Shown here one piece after another: positions 27,001 to 40,480 of a DNA stretch of 64,000 nucleotides. The notes under the pieces are model-generated. The model was not told the DNA's origin and searched no databases. It was given only the letters and a program-made list of their open reading frames with translations. Both the position numbers and the translations under genes were made by a program. The DNA is from Trogon surrucura (taxonomy: Eukaryota > Chordata > Aves > Trogoniformes > Trogonidae): contig CM036632.1 in NCBI GenBank assembly GCA_020746105.1, positions 6,494,001 through 6,558,000 on the forward strand, in the 5' to 3' direction. Each line of letters opens with the position of its first letter. The first letter of the stretch is position 1.

Positions 27001-29000
27001 TTGTTGCTTCTGTTTCAGCGGGGACAGACGGAGCCTTGTTTTCCAAACATGACACACATACAATGAAAAGCAAGCGCGCGATGGCGAAGCATATTTGGTC
27101 TGCCTTGGTGATTAGAAAGGTTATTATCTGACCTCTCTCTCATCACCTTAGTCCCATAAATATACCAAAGGAGCCATTCTTAGTCTGTTAGAAACGCATC
27201 CTGTTTCCTCGGCAATGGACTCAAGATTTCATTGCTGACCTTACCAATTGATTCCCATAATTCATTCAGTCTGAGTTTCTTAGAAGTTAATCTGCTCCCC
27301 AGCTTGACTCTCTTGAGGCAAATTCAGCCTTGGGGCAACTTCACCCGTAGCTGGCAGTAACATCAGCACTGACTTTAGCCTACAGTTCCTGGTTTTGGTC
27401 CCAGCAGCATCTCAAAGCGCTTATTGACATCAGAGCGTTGTTTTCAAGATCTCGCACGGCTTCATGTCTTCCTCTCCGATGCTACATACGCTGATAACGA
27501 GCCGTGTTAGCTAATCCCCCGTCAGGATTCATAATGTCAGAAGAAAAACCTGGTAGGAAAAATGTTCATCACAGTTTGTTCTGCAGTACAAAAGGTCGTT
27601 CTGGCTGAATAGTTTGTCAGAAAATTTCCATTTGGTGTGAAAGTTTTCAGAGAAGATTGTGGGTTTCTCCTCCGTGATGATCAAAACATTTAATTTTCCA
27701 AGAGCCACCAACTGTCCCCTGCATCAAAGCGCAAAGCGAGATGCAAACGTGAAAGGTCGCTTTCTTCAAGAAGTGCTCGTGGAAAGCTGTGCACGTGTCT
27801 CCCACAGCATTCTGGTGACCCTAAGCTATCCGTTACCTTCCGAAACCCCTCCAGAGAGTCTCTAGACCAGCTCGGCACCCACAGTTCTCCCGCTCCCACA
27901 GGCAGCCCACAGATTTCCACAGGGCACGACTCCGGTGGCGTTAACTTGGGGAGGATTATCTGTATCTGCATTCCACGCGGCGACGTACAAAATTAGATTG
28001 TTAAAGGGAAGAAAACCAGAAGTATAAACTGATGAGAACTCTCCTTCTGTTGCTGCCAAATATGATCCTTTGGCATTAGCAGATTAACCTAAAAAAAAAT
28101 AAAATCCTGGACTCTGTTTTTTAATCCATTTCACGTCCCACCCATCATTACAGACGAGGCTGTCGGCAGACCTGGACACGTGTCTGAAGTGACAGGACCA
28201 GCGTGTGTCCTTGGCAGTGTGTGTCATGTGGGGTCCCAAAAAAAACACCATCGCCTTTGCACTGAGCAGAGTGGGATGGAGATAGGGCTGGGGATGGATG
28301 AATCTGAGCTCTGGTTTCAGCCCAGGCAGCAGGTGGGGAGAGAGAAATAGCCTTTACAAGGCAGAAGGCTGCTGGTGCTCTGCTGTCACTGGCAGCCCGG
28401 GGACCGAGGGTTGTTCCGTGTGCTCCAGTCCAGGCAAAGCCATGCGCGAGGGCATCCCAGCACAGCCCCAGGCAAGACCTGCCCATCCACCATCCAGTGG
28501 ACGCTCCTGGAAACAGCCCTGCAACAGCCTCAGGGAGCAAAAACGCTTGGTTTTACCGACAGAAAAACAACTACGCACCAAACCTCAGTTCCCAGGAGGG
28601 CATGATTAAAGGAATGTATTTTGGCCAAAGGGTGGAAATGGATCAGATCTTCACATTTGCATCCAGCAGCACAGTCTGTTGGGTCCTAGGCAGGTATGGG
28701 GAGGGCTATCTATGGAACAGGGTTCAGCTGGAGCTGCTGCTGAACTCATGTTTTAATGCAGCATTTTCGATTATTTCCCATTCACTTGATAAACCACCAA
28801 AATAGATCCAGTTCTCCCCTGTTTTAGCCTCTGCTAAAACCCTCAGACCACATTTTCTCCTATAACAAAAAGTATGTGGAATTGGCTAAAAAAGAAACAT
28901 TCCTGTTCTCACAACACTTAAAAAAAAAAAAATCCACTCTTCTCCTAAAGAAAAAAATAGCACTTAGAAGACTTTATAGAACTGCTTCTGTCCAGAAGGC
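18051..29000. other. Intergenic sequence, proximal half
   Basis: No exon with coding similarity, no RNA gene and no clear transposon was recognised here. Open frames reach at most 163 codons (25496-25987, minus) with unremarkable composition. The region mixes unique AT-rich stretches with moderately GC-rich patches such as 20100-20700, 22300-23300 and 24500-25000. Conserved enhancers could be present, but they cannot be told apart without alignments. Confidence 0.6.
22878..22912. repeat. (GGGCT)7 minisatellite
   Basis: Seven perfect tandem copies of GGGCT lie in intergenic sequence. On the + strand the regularly spaced GGG triplets could form a G-quadruplex. Confidence 0.95.
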
Positions 29001-29432
29001 TCCTGCGTCAGATCAGCTTCGTCCCTTTAACCATTGCTGTGCCAAGCCTTGCTGTAAATTATTAATCATCTCAAAATAGCTGCTGAAAATAGGGGTGAAA
29101 GGCTTGGTAACAGCAATGCATATGACAATTTATTTTGATCTTACTGAAAGCCTTTAAGAAAATCTTGAAGAACTTGGGGCAGGACAAGGGAATGCTAAAG
29201 CTATAGGAATGCAAGCAGAAACCCAAGCACGAGCCCAGATGGCTGCTGGGGGGGATGAACGCAGGACGCCTTCGTTAGACTCGGCAAGGAGCTGCGAAAG
29301 GGAGAACGAGAGAGAAGGAAATCGAGCGACGAGCTGAACTTGCAAATGTTTTTGGCATGAAATCATGAGGGCAAATGCAAAGCTATCCGCCCACCAGCAC
29401 ATGCGTGGAGCTGCCACTTTACGGAGACGCTT

Positions 29433-29475
29433 TATGTATATATATATATACACACACACATATATATATATATGT
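29433..29475. repeat. Compound microsatellite (TA)n(CA)n(TA)n
   Basis: TATATA runs flank a CACACACACACA core, giving a nearly self-complementary AT-rich structure of about 43 bp. Confidence 0.9.
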
Positions 29476-32400
29476 GAATGAGACAGCAAGGGGCTTTCAC
29501 GGGCTCTTCACCACCGAGGAGAAGACCCGTGGGCCACGCTGCCCCGCTCGTGAGCTCAGCACAAGACAGAGCATAACAGCAGATACTGAAAGGGCGAATA
29601 CGGGTCTTGGGATGAAAGCTGGATAAAAGCACATTTTGTCAGCAATGCGGTGACTCCAAGCAGGCACCTCATCTCTTGTGAGCTGAAACGAGCCCTGGGG
29701 ATGGGGAGGGCTTGTGGGCGGTTTGTGCCCAGCCGTGGGGTGACCCCGTCGCCTGCAGTGCCGGGGAGAGCCGCGCCGAACAGACTCTGCGTCTCAGTTG
29801 CGGGGGAGTGTTGGGAAAACTGCACCCAAGCAGAGCTGCTGGGAGAGAGAAGGACATTTTGTTGTGAAGGGGTTTCTCTTCTTCTCAGATTTTTATTTTT
29901 TTTTTTCCAAGCTGCATTTCTTTGGGAGGCTTTGTGGACAGTGTGGGCAGAGCCAAGTGGAAGGAATTTAAAGGGAGAAGCCAGTTCAGGGTCACAGCCC
30001 GATATGCGAATATAAACCAAACAATTGCTGATGGTACAAAGCAGATCCCCAGGGCCGACGTGGGGCCGCTGGCGTGGGACCGGCTATGGGGGGGGGGGCA
30101 CGCGGAGCAGCGGCGCGCTGGCTGTGTGCGTCTGACAGCCAAGAGCACCGCGGGTCGCAGGGAGCAGCCTGCGCAGCCAAAACAGGGATGAAGGCACGAG
30201 ATAGGCCTGGGCGAGGAGGCGAGGCAGGGCAGACACCTAATTAAAAAGCCTGGCTTGGCTGTTTTGGTCTCGGACCTTAAGAAAACTGCCATTTTTCCTG
30301 TTGCCTTCACATACAGGTGAAGATTTTAACAATGATGCCCTATCAGACTATTATGGCTTTAAAACTGAAACCTGGAAGGCTGGAGAGCTTTTCTCCTGCT
30401 CTGTGTACAATGCCCTTAGTGCCATTGCCTAGTCACCTGTTCTCTGGCACCTACTTCTTTCTAATTTGTGCGTGGCTAGGTTAGAAAATAACCAGCATCA
30501 GGAAGAGAGACTATGCCACGAGAAGTTGTAGCTTAGGTCAGTATGGCGTTTGGTTCCTGTGTGCATGCCTACATTTTGTTCTCACACTGTTTTTATCCTA
30601 GGGACACTCCAGATGCAAATTTCTTACTGGCTTTTTACTCTTCCTACTGACACTTTGGCAAAGTGTCCTTCACCCCTGAGGAGTCTGGATTCAAAGTCAG
30701 ACTTCTGGGACTGCAGAGTTACAGTCTTCACGAGACTCAGCACCACAGCTATTTCAAAAATAGCTTGAAAGGTACTTTGGGAGAGAAGGAAATGTCTTTC
30801 CTGTGGAAGCCAGCCAGGTGAGCAGTGCTGCAATTAGAATTTCTCTTGCCACAGAGAGAGTAGGGCTAGAGCTGCTGTGACCATGTCACCCTTGTACAGC
30901 AGGTGACATTTCACTCTGGTTTGAGGAGACCATCATGGGTGTCTTCAGGCCTCCCAGCCAAGGCAGATGGTGCTTTACGGGGGAAGTTTTTCTGGTGTGA
31001 CCATACGTACACTAGAAATTGGACTGAGACCACTGAGTTCACTGTTGATCCGAGCTGCATTTTGAAGCAGTGATGTACAAGTTTAAGACTCCGTTGCTGA
31101 TTCCCAGTCTCTTGAGCCATCTGGCTCCCTATCACTATTTTATCTTTCTCAAACGCTGCAAATGCTGAGGCCCTGCTCTGATGTAGTGGCGTTTCAAATG
31201 AAATCGACAGCCAATTTGGATTACACAACCATGAAGCAAAGAAATACAAAAGGCAATGCAGAAAGTCCCTCCCAGCAAAAGGTTTCTGATGGCGTTTTTG
31301 GGAGTAGGTGGCTCGAGGCCTTCAGGGGAAATTCCAGATGGATGGGAAAGTCGCAGTGATACAGCAAACCCCCAACGCAGGGTGGGACCAGGGGCACATG
31401 GTGAACCACCAGAGAAGATGTGGTTATGAGATCAGACAGACAGCGTGGGGAAAGTCAACAGAGATGTGTGGAAACCCAGTGGGCAGCTCACAATGTGATG
31501 CTGAGTTGAGCATGAGATGGGAAGGGTGTGGTAAGGCAAACTCCAAAAGACTAAATGCTTGCTTAACACCAGGAAAAGAAGCAGGTCCATCCTAATGACA
31601 TCAAGAGAACAGTCCATGCTCTGGGTTAGTCATGCTTTTCAGTGCTGGGCTGAATCTGCGCTGTGTTTGACCCTGCCTCTCCATCCCTCAGAAAGCCAGC
31701 GTTGAGTAAGACCACACATCACACTACACACCTCCGGAGGGAAGTGATTAAGCCATGAATAAGAGATCGGCCAGCTGTTGTGCTTTGTGTCTGTGCATAC
31801 GCCGTGAAAGTACTGCAAAAACCTACACTTCAGGCCAAGAGAGCCTGAGACCAAAGGTGAGACCTCCATGAAGGACCATGACAACAACTACAAGGCTAAA
31901 AGCATGAGCAATGGAAACAGACACCATGCTAGCGTGGATGTTTGAATTTGGCATCTTAATTTTAAACAAAGGAGGATAGGAGAGTATTTTTCAAATCCTT
32001 CTCATTAAGCAGTGCCTCCAGCTCTCATTTCAGCGGGAGCTGAGCGTGTATGCCTCTTGGACGCCTTTTCTATCTAACTTCAGAATCAGCCCTACAAAGA
32101 CAGGTGGGTTTTTGGTTGAAGTCTGATAGCTGCCTTCAGATTCCACTCTTCCTTTTTCTGAACAGCTTTCATGCCCGGCCACAGAATACTTTTTAAGTCA
32201 TTGATAATTACAGTAGAAGACTAATCCCCAAAGACTTCTATCACTGACTTCTGTAAAAGCAGGCTTTTACGCTGCATGTTGCTAAGGGCACATATTTTCC
32301 CCAGTGGCTTTGAGCTGGGACACAGATCCACCAGTTATGCTTGTTGTCTGCATTCAGAATAGAAGTGGAACAGGCACTCCAACAGCATTAGTCCCTGATC

Positions 32401-32699
32401 TGGTCTTTTTCAGTTTCATAGCAGCCGCTATAAGAGTTGAAATGGTGGCATCCCCAACCTGATGGCACCGTTCCTGGACTCCAGCCATGCACCAGCTGGG
32501 GGAGCATCCCATCATTCTGGGGCTGTCGGGCTGTGCTGGAGCAGTTGGGGCTGGGTGGCTGCTAGCTGCTTCTCTGGCATCCACAGGAACTGAAATGAGA
32601 CAGGAAAGCTACAGCAAAAGATGGGGAAAATAAAGCAATGGAGGCAATGTGGAAACCACAAACTCAGGAAAGGACAGGCAGGATCAAGTTAAAAATGGA

Positions 32700-32724
32700 G
32701 AGAGAGAAAGAAAGAAAGAAAGAG
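32700..32724. repeat. GAAA/AG-rich microsatellite
   Basis: A purine-only run of AGAGAGAAAG followed by AAAG repeats lies in intergenic sequence. Confidence 0.85.
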
Positions 32725-35700
32725 TCACAGTGAAGGAAGAGCAGTAATAAACCCTGTGGTACAAACAGAAGCAGTTTAACGTTTGTATGCGTTGTGGTTG
32801 GGCTGTTGCCCATGGTATTTAACTTCACAAACTAACCCAGCCATTATGCACCGAACGATCGTTAATGCAGCAGATGCAGCCAGACATACGCAGGAGTGTG
32901 TTAATATACGGCCTGATGTAAAAAACACCTGCCAGTTTGGCAGCGTGTCTCAGGAAAGATACATGTGGCTCATGTGATTGCGCACTACTTACAGAGGTAT
33001 CTGCTGCTTTCTCATCAGACCATGTGTAATTCCCATTTGCCTTAACGGGAGCTTCACACGATGATGGTATAACGGAGACACTGAAGTTAGATGGAGCCAG
33101 TCCAACTTACACCAGAAGAGTAGCTGACGTCTTAAATGTTTTTCTTCCTTTTTTTTTTTTTTTAATCTAGGACATGAAGAGGAATTCTCTCTGTACAATA
33201 CCTATGCTCCAAGGCTGCCTTGTTTACAATGGCTTAAGCTGTTATAAGCCTGGAGGAACTGTTGCCACGAAGTTACATGGGGAAGAGGCACTTTCGGAAG
33301 GTTATAACAATGTGGCTGCCTTAGCCTAATCCTCGATGCCAGAGCACTGAAATATCTGTGTGTCACTACTGAAGTCTTACAGGGGTTGACACACTCTCCT
33401 GGCATAAGATGCTCTTACAAACTGAAGACTGGGCTGGTACTGGGCAGTTTGGCAGCAGTTTGGGGCCAGGCTGCTTCCAGGATGGAGGGCTCTGACTCAC
33501 ATGCAGAGACCAAACAGCTGCAGTGGTTTAAGATGTTACCCCCCCAGCTGCCTGTCCGAGCTCTCTGCGGGAGCCTGCCTGCGAGCAGAGGAGACCGAAT
33601 GGGACGGGTGCCTGGGCCTCAGCTGTCCCGGCCCAGGGCCCGGGGGGATGCACGGAGAGGGCAGATGGAGGACTGGAGTGGCTGCAGCGTGAGCACCAAT
33701 GCCTCCAAAGAGATTTGGGGAGGCACCCCCGGCACAGGGGCAAAGCGTGATGGAGGAAACGCTGTAGACCGCCCCAGGAAAACTAATGAGAGCTCTTTTG
33801 CTAGGACCCTCAGCGAGCAGGTTTCCTCTCTGCTTCCCCATTGTTCCATGGGATTTCTTTCCCTTTTTCTCCTCTCTTTTGCCCCTCCTCTTGCCTGGCC
33901 ATCCTTGCTGGAGCTCTGGCATCTCCCACTTCCCACCTCTCTGCAAGGTGCATGCACAGGAGAAAGCCTCTGGCACAGGCAGCCACGCCGCAGGAGCAGC
34001 CAGAGCTGCAGCCAGCCCTCGCAGTTAGCCGAGACACAAAGCAGGGATGCAGAGAAAGCTGTTCTTTTATGCCCTGTCTCTTGGCTTTCCTCTCGGCATT
34101 TTAAACCTTTTTCTGCTCACCTTTCTCTTTTCAGATTTTCTTCTAGCCCAAAATAACTACAGCAACACAACCCACTGCCTTGCATTTCGTTCTCAGTCTT
34201 GCAGTCACCACTTTATTTTGCTTTCTCCCAGTTTCATGAAAGAACACAGTTGCATGAATAACAGGATTATTTATCATCCTCGCCCTCCCCTTCCAGGATG
34301 ACTTGCTGTTTATGGAAAGCACTCGAGTGCAGGAGAGATCTTGCTACAGTTAAACAGACAATGCTTAAAGGGGCATTGCCTACGCTCTAGTTTAACATTT
34401 TATTTCTCACTGATTTCCGAGAAAGAAAGAGTCCATCCAGATTGATGGGTACAGCATCACAAATCGCTGCTGAAAAGTAAAAAATGCTACCTTCAGTAGG
34501 ATGGAGGAGATGATTCTGCACTTCTCTTTTTGCAAGAACATGTCCCCTTTGTAACCCATCAGGTTATCACAGGCAAGAACATGCTCCTAGTGAACAGGCA
34601 CTGGTGGCCAGCAGACTGAACTAAGACATCTACGTGTGACACAGTCAAATGATGTGACCACTGTGTGCATCTAGGAGGTCTGTTGGACCTGGAATGTAGC
34701 TGGACAATGATAAAACTTGTCCCAAGGTGGAGGGTGGCTGAGAAAAAAGAAATTTGGAAATGGTTGCTCCGAGGTCCTCATCTGCAACTTGGCCACAGTC
34801 ACATGGCAGGTTCACTCTGCAGCTTCACTATGTGCTCTCTGCATTTCCGATTACTGACATTCCTTGTGGTTATAGAGGATCTTTCTCAGCTTTTAGTAAG
34901 AAAATGCATTAAGTACAGAGAATAAGCAGCTGGAAAGCACTGAATTCCCTGGGATTTTCTGCTGAGGAACGTAGGTTGCCCGCTCTGGTCTGGCCACCAC
35001 CACTAGTGGGTCCATGCGTAGCAGCGCGCCTCAGAAGGGTGGAAGCACTCCGAGAGGATTAGCTTTGTGGGACTTGGTTAGTGTGGGCTCCATGGAGCTC
35101 TCTGGAGAGATACTGCACTGCCCTGGGGACTTTGTGCATGGCCCTTCGAACAATGTGAAACCACTGAGACCATGTGCTGTATTCCTAGATGTAAGAAAAT
35201 TAAGAGAAAAATGTACATAACTCCATACTGGGCTTTCTGTTAAAAAATAATATAGGGGGGGCGGGGTGGGGTGAAAAGTAAGCATACCAATCCTGTTTGC
35301 TTTTCTCCTTCTCCTATATTAACTGGGTTTCTGTGACAAAAAGGGTCAGAAATTCAATTAGGAAGCTTCATAGCCATTGCAAACATCTGCAGTTCAAAAT
35401 AAATTAGCAATTCCACTACAGCGGCCTTCACATCTCCTTTGTCCTTTGGGCACTGCTGGATCCTGCAGTCTCTGGTGTGCGCAGAGCTGAAAATGTGTGT
35501 ATCATTCTCATGAGTTTTTATTGTAAGGGAGGGAATCTCACAGGACAAATGTGTAATGTTGTAAGAACAACAAGGTTGCATGGATACAAGAACACAAACG
35601 GGCCGGCTTGCACTTTGAGAATACAAATTCTTCAGAAGAAAACTATCTCACTGTGTTTGGATGGTGCATAATAAAATGGGCTGCTCCAAGCTAGGCCTCT

Positions 35701-38700
35701 ACAGGCTTCCAAACTACAAACAATGAAGAATAATATCACAATTTTATGGTACTTAGTGTGGCTGAGTTACATCCTGGATGGTCTCCACAGAATCACTGCG
35801 ACTGGCTTTGATTTGAGTCATAGGAGAAGAGCTTTACACCCGCGTTGCCCAGGAGGCATGAGCACACCACGCACAGGACCCCGGGGGCTGGGCCCGGAGC
35901 GTATTGCTTTCATTTACAACATATATCAGCATACCTCAGGCTGGGCCGGTACTTTTACAGTTATTCAGCTGGATGAACTAAGCAGGACTGACGAAGCACA
36001 GCCCATTTTTAACAGCTTTCTCCACCAGGCAGAGGATATCCCGTGCTCACAGCAGCTCCCTTGTCCCATAGGGGTGGAGAGCAGGGAGCAACTTCATATA
36101 CCCACTAAAATAGCGGCCTGTGCTGGTATGCAAGTGCCCTAGTTTAATGCCTAAACATGGTATCTTGCTACCCAGGCTGGCAGGGCTGCCAGTTCGTACT
36201 CCAGCCCTGAAGGTGAACTGTGTGTCACTCAGCAGTGGCTCCTGCGGCAGGGAAGGTCAAACAGCCCCTCGCTTTCGGCCGTGCTGCTGAACCTCCTGGG
36301 TAAGAAGCAGCTGGGCTGGGGGGAGAGAAGAGCACATTAACAAGAGCGTTACTAACTGCCTTTCTCTGCTATTAAACCCAACGGTTTCTCCAGGGAGGGC
36401 TGGGTCTAACCCCCACCGAAGTCAAAGGGGTGGCTTGCCGGGGGGAGGATCAGCTCTAGCAGAACCCTGCCCCATCCATAGGAGGGCAAAGCATCTCCAG
36501 AAATATTGTGAATTTACTTGTCAACCAGTGCAGGTGGTGTGAGCCACAGCTACCCTCTGTGTTCAGAGGCAGGGATATCATAAAACTTTTCTGCACCTCT
36601 TCCGATCACTTCGCTTAGCTGAAACCTTGTAGCAGATTTGCATCTTATGACTATTTAAGAAAATTAGCAACCGTGAAACCATCTGGAAAGCTGCACCAAC
36701 AAAAGTTTCAAAGAAAACAAAGCTCAGCCAGGAGGACGGAGCCAGTGCAAGGATCCAAAAGGAAGAGTTGGAAAAGGAGGAAATAATGTTTGTAGGTGTA
36801 CCAGCTGGAATAATAACTGTCTTGCTTGTTCTCCTTGCAGCTTTCCCTGTGTCTCTTTATGGGTCAAGTTTCAGGGAAGGGAATGGCTTGCCTGCCACCA
36901 GCGCTTTCTGCATTTGTAATCCATCGCTTGTGCTTCACCTGCACCTGTGACAGCTCCCTGCCCATTTCTGTAGGCAGGCAGCAATCGAGCTGCAGAGCGT
37001 CAAGATGACCTTCCCCCACCATGGCCACGCGCCCCTCTGATGCTACAGGCCAAAGAAATGTTCAAAACAAGAGAGGAACCACCCAAAGTGGGCGAGCTTC
37101 CTGTCTAGCGTTCTGGATTTTACATTCTGAACTTTTATCCTTTGTATTATACTGTGTGAAACCGACACTGGACGGTGTGGGTCCAAACACTGAGAGTATT
37201 TCTTATGGTCCCTTTCTGGAGCCGCTCTTGGCTCTTGGTCCTTTTCCAGTTGTCGTGGCAGGATGAATCCCACTGAGCATACCGAACCATTTTGGTCAGC
37301 CCCAAACAACTACTACAATAAAAACAGGTCACTCTTCCAAAAAACCCACCAAAAAACCCTTACCCAAAACTCTGTTTTGCTAATTTCAACATGATCGTCA
37401 ATGAGGCAAAATCCTCACTAAAATCAAGTCTAAAAAAGCCTCAGACAGGCTTCCGAAGGCTCCTTCAGCAGGAACGTGATCGCAACAAAATGATTCCTCT
37501 CGCAACTTTAAGGCTTGTCAGGAGGGCCAAGCAAGCCACAACGTTTCAGCCTGACCTCCAAAACAGTTGCCACGGGTCACTGGTACCATTTTGAAGCCAG
37601 CCTGGTGCCCCCCCATGGCTTCAGCCCCACCCAAGCCCCCAGCGCCTGCCTCGCTGCCCAGCCCCACACCGCGCTGCTCCCAGTACCCTCCCCGTGGCCA
37701 CGCAGCTCCCGCTGCACCGCAGCCCCGGTACGGGCTCCAGAATGTGAGGTCCTCCCCTGCACGGCTCAACCTGTGTTTCTGACAAGGGAGCCAGCAGAGC
37801 TTTAAATGGTTTGTAGCCAGTGCTGGACACCTGATATGGGGCACCCTGGCTTCACGCGTCACCACCTGCAGAAAGCACTGGTGCTGCTGAAGTAGTTTCA
37901 TTTTGTGTCAGGAGCTTCTGCATCCCTTCCCCCATGCCAAGTGTTGTGCAAACCCTGGGAATCATCCCTCCTGACACTCTGAAATACTATCATTCCGTTA
38001 TAATTCATGACATTTGGGGGACTTCTAACAGTATACACTTTAAATTAGATGAGGAATATCTTGCTTGCTGCTTTCAAATAAAAAAAAAAAGTGCAAACCC
38101 GCATTTCCTGGTGCTCTGTTCTTCATACTACTTTTCTTTTAAACCTATAAATACCATCCTGTCACTCTTTCCACATGTGTGGCTTGTAGGTATTACACAG
38201 AAGATGATGTTTCATGTTTGGTGCACGCATGTTTAACAGACTTGGAGACTGTAGGAAGGTGCCATGCTGAAGTAAAGATGCACTTGTGTGATGTTTTTTT
38301 ACACAGACATATCTTTGCGTGCTTGTAAGGACTTACAGGGCACAAAGGCATTTTTAGATCAAACAATAGACAAGGAGAAAATGTGTTTCGTAAGCAGACA
38401 GACAACCCAAGTATAAAGTTGTTTGCAGAATCTGTGCAAATTTTATTTATGTTCCTTGGTCTTTGGCCTCTTTTGGGATCTTACATATTTTGCATTATTA
38501 TCAAATATTTGCAATGATCCATATAAACAGTCTAATGTTAAAAGCTACTCCAAGTGTAACTCGACCCAGAGGAAAGATGCTTATCTGAGCTTCACAATGA
38601 CAGATTTAAAAAAGATGCTGATGCAGTATGTTTCTCATAAAATGAGGCAAATGTAAGAAAAATCAAAACTGCATAGATTTTTTTATCAATAGATAAAAGG

Positions 38701-39167
38701 AGGAGCTATCTCAGTGTTGCCTTTCATAGTGCAATATCACTTGAAAGAGCCACAAATACCCAGCACTTCTGATCCCAGACACATTACCCAATGAAGGAAG
38801 GAAAGGAGTAAACGCTCAGCGAGCTGGTACTGTCAGAATCTATTTCACTGTTTGGTAATTATTTTTTTTATTACTATGACAACACAGACCATAAGAACTG
38901 TTTCTTTAAAACAGCAAATGATAAGTGCAGATAGGTCTTTTTTTTTTTTTTTAATCTAAAGTCATCACTTTTTTTAGTTCTGCCATATCAACTCCCCGTG
39001 TAAGAGAGGGATGGCAACTCCCAGGACAACTTGCCCTGGTCTACCTCCCACTTGCCCTACTGCCTTTCAGCATAGCCGGCGTGGATGCGTGTGCTGCAGT
39101 GTGCCACAAGGATCAGGTTTATAACAGGAGGCATTTAAGAATGGCTCCACACCGGCTCAGCACTTTC

Positions 39168-39190
39168 TTTTTTTTTTTTTTTTTTTTTTT
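39168..39190. repeat. Poly(T) tract, 23 bases
   Basis: An uninterrupted T run lies upstream of the PDGFA CpG island. A 16-base C run follows at 39274-39289. Both are simple homopolymers. Confidence 0.9.
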
Positions 39191-39273
39191 AAAGGGGGCA
39201 AGCATTTTCCTTTCTAAAGTACTTCCAAATCTTTTACATCTCTTTTCCTTTTCTCTCTTTTCAACCCTCACTT

Positions 39274-39289
39274 CCCCCCCCCCCCCCCC
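39274..39289. repeat. Poly(C) tract, 16 bases
   Basis: A C homopolymer follows a pyrimidine-rich stretch (TTTTCCTTTTCTCTC). The whole CT-rich block could form non-B DNA. Confidence 0.85.
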
Positions 39290-40076
39290 GTGGTCCTGGA
39301 GACCACCCTGTAAGTCTACATGACATCGTGAGAGAGAATTAAACGTACTTGAAAGGCCACTTCTGTTTCGGTGGGAACTTCTATGCAATTGCAAAGTGCC
39401 CATTAAAGCACAGGTTGTTTCCTAGAAGCATGTCCAAGCCAGTAGCGTGCAAACCCCTTCAGGGCTTCTAGAAAGCATTCGCTTTTGAAATGCTGAAGGA
39501 AATTCAGAGATGAAAGGATAAGTCTCCCTGGCTGTGCATTTACAGTCTATTGTCTTCCATGAAGGATAGTATCACTCCTCAGTTGTGTTATTGCAGTTAA
39601 TCCACTTAAATGCTATTGGATTTTCAGATGAGCTGAATTCTTTGCATCTGCTATTAAGACGCTTTGTTTAGATGAGAAAGGGCTGTTATTTAAATCACAA
39701 TGAGTTCAGGGAGATGTCAGGGTGCAGCAGGCACCTTGTGCCAATCTGCGCCGGGGAAAAGGGGGCATTCTCTCTCCGGGGCGGCAGGGAGGGAGGATGC
39801 GAAAGGCGAACGAGCCGCCACCGCCCGGCTCCGGCAGCGAGGCTCCGCGGGCTGGCTGCGGGAGGGGGGCGGTGGGTGGGCGAGGAGGGGATGTGCCGGG
39901 TCCGGCTGCGGCGGAGCCCCGGGGCGCAGCGGCTCCGCGGCCGCGGCGGGGAGCCCCGCACCCGCGCATGCCGCAGCCAGGTGCCGCAGGGCGGAGGGCG
40001 CCCGTTACCACCCCCCACTCCCTCCAAGCTGCTTTTGTATTTATTCTGGAGGGTGTGTGCTTCTGTATTTTTAAAA

Positions 40077-40101
40077 GGGGGTGGGGGGGGGGGTGGGGGG
40101 G
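40077..40101 (+). promoter_or_regulatory. PDGFA: G-rich tract G5-T-G11-T-G7, candidate G-quadruplex
   Basis: Three long guanine runs broken by single T bases lie about 210 bp upstream of a consensus TATA box. The human PDGFA promoter is known for a G-rich nuclease-hypersensitive element that forms quadruplexes. This tract is a positional candidate for an avian counterpart; equivalence is inference. Confidence 0.45.
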
Positions 40102-40307
40102 AAGCGCGGTTTTTTTGCAGTGAAGGCTGCGCTGCAAAGCGAGCGAAGAAGCTGCGTTAAAATATAACCCCACACCACAACCCAGCGCCGCTCTGCCCCT
40201 CCCCTGCTGCAAAAGGCAAGCGAAAAAGAAAAAAAAAAAAAACCCAAACGATTAAAAAAACCACCAAACACCCAGACCCTCCGTGCTCATGGCGATCTCT
40301 TCCGCCT

Positions 40308-40317
40308 TATATAAAAG
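40308..40317 (+). promoter_or_regulatory. PDGFA: Candidate TATA box TATATAAAAG
   Basis: A near-ideal TATA box lies inside the CpG island. It predicts a start near 40338-40345 and a 5' UTR of about 1.2 kb. As I recall, the human PDGFA 5' UTR is long (about 0.8-0.9 kb) and GC-rich, so a long leader is plausible. A start further downstream is equally possible without RNA data. Confidence 0.45.
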
Positions 40318-40480
40318 GCAGGGGCACAAGGTGGATCCCGTAAGGTTACACGGCGGCTGTTGCGCAGCAGCTCCCGGCCCTTCGCCGCGCCTCGGCTCCG
40401 CCGCCCCGGTGCCGCAGAGGGCCGGGGTAGGGCAGGCTGCCCCGCTCCCCCCTCCCCAGCCGCCCTCCTCCGGCTCTTTT

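Larger units (their letters stand above)
29001..39700. other. Intergenic sequence, PDGFA-proximal half
   Basis: No recognised gene. It includes a compound TA/CA microsatellite, a GAAA run, several poly(T) and poly(C) tracts and one unusually long chance ORF (33386-34156, plus). Distal PDGFA regulatory elements would be expected in this upstream interval, but none is identifiable by eye. Confidence 0.6.

Noticed and set aside
33149..33180. Poly(T) followed by AATCTAG/GACATG as an exon acceptor of an unknown gene
   Set aside because: The downstream frame has no recognised coding content and no matching donor or neighbouring exon was found.
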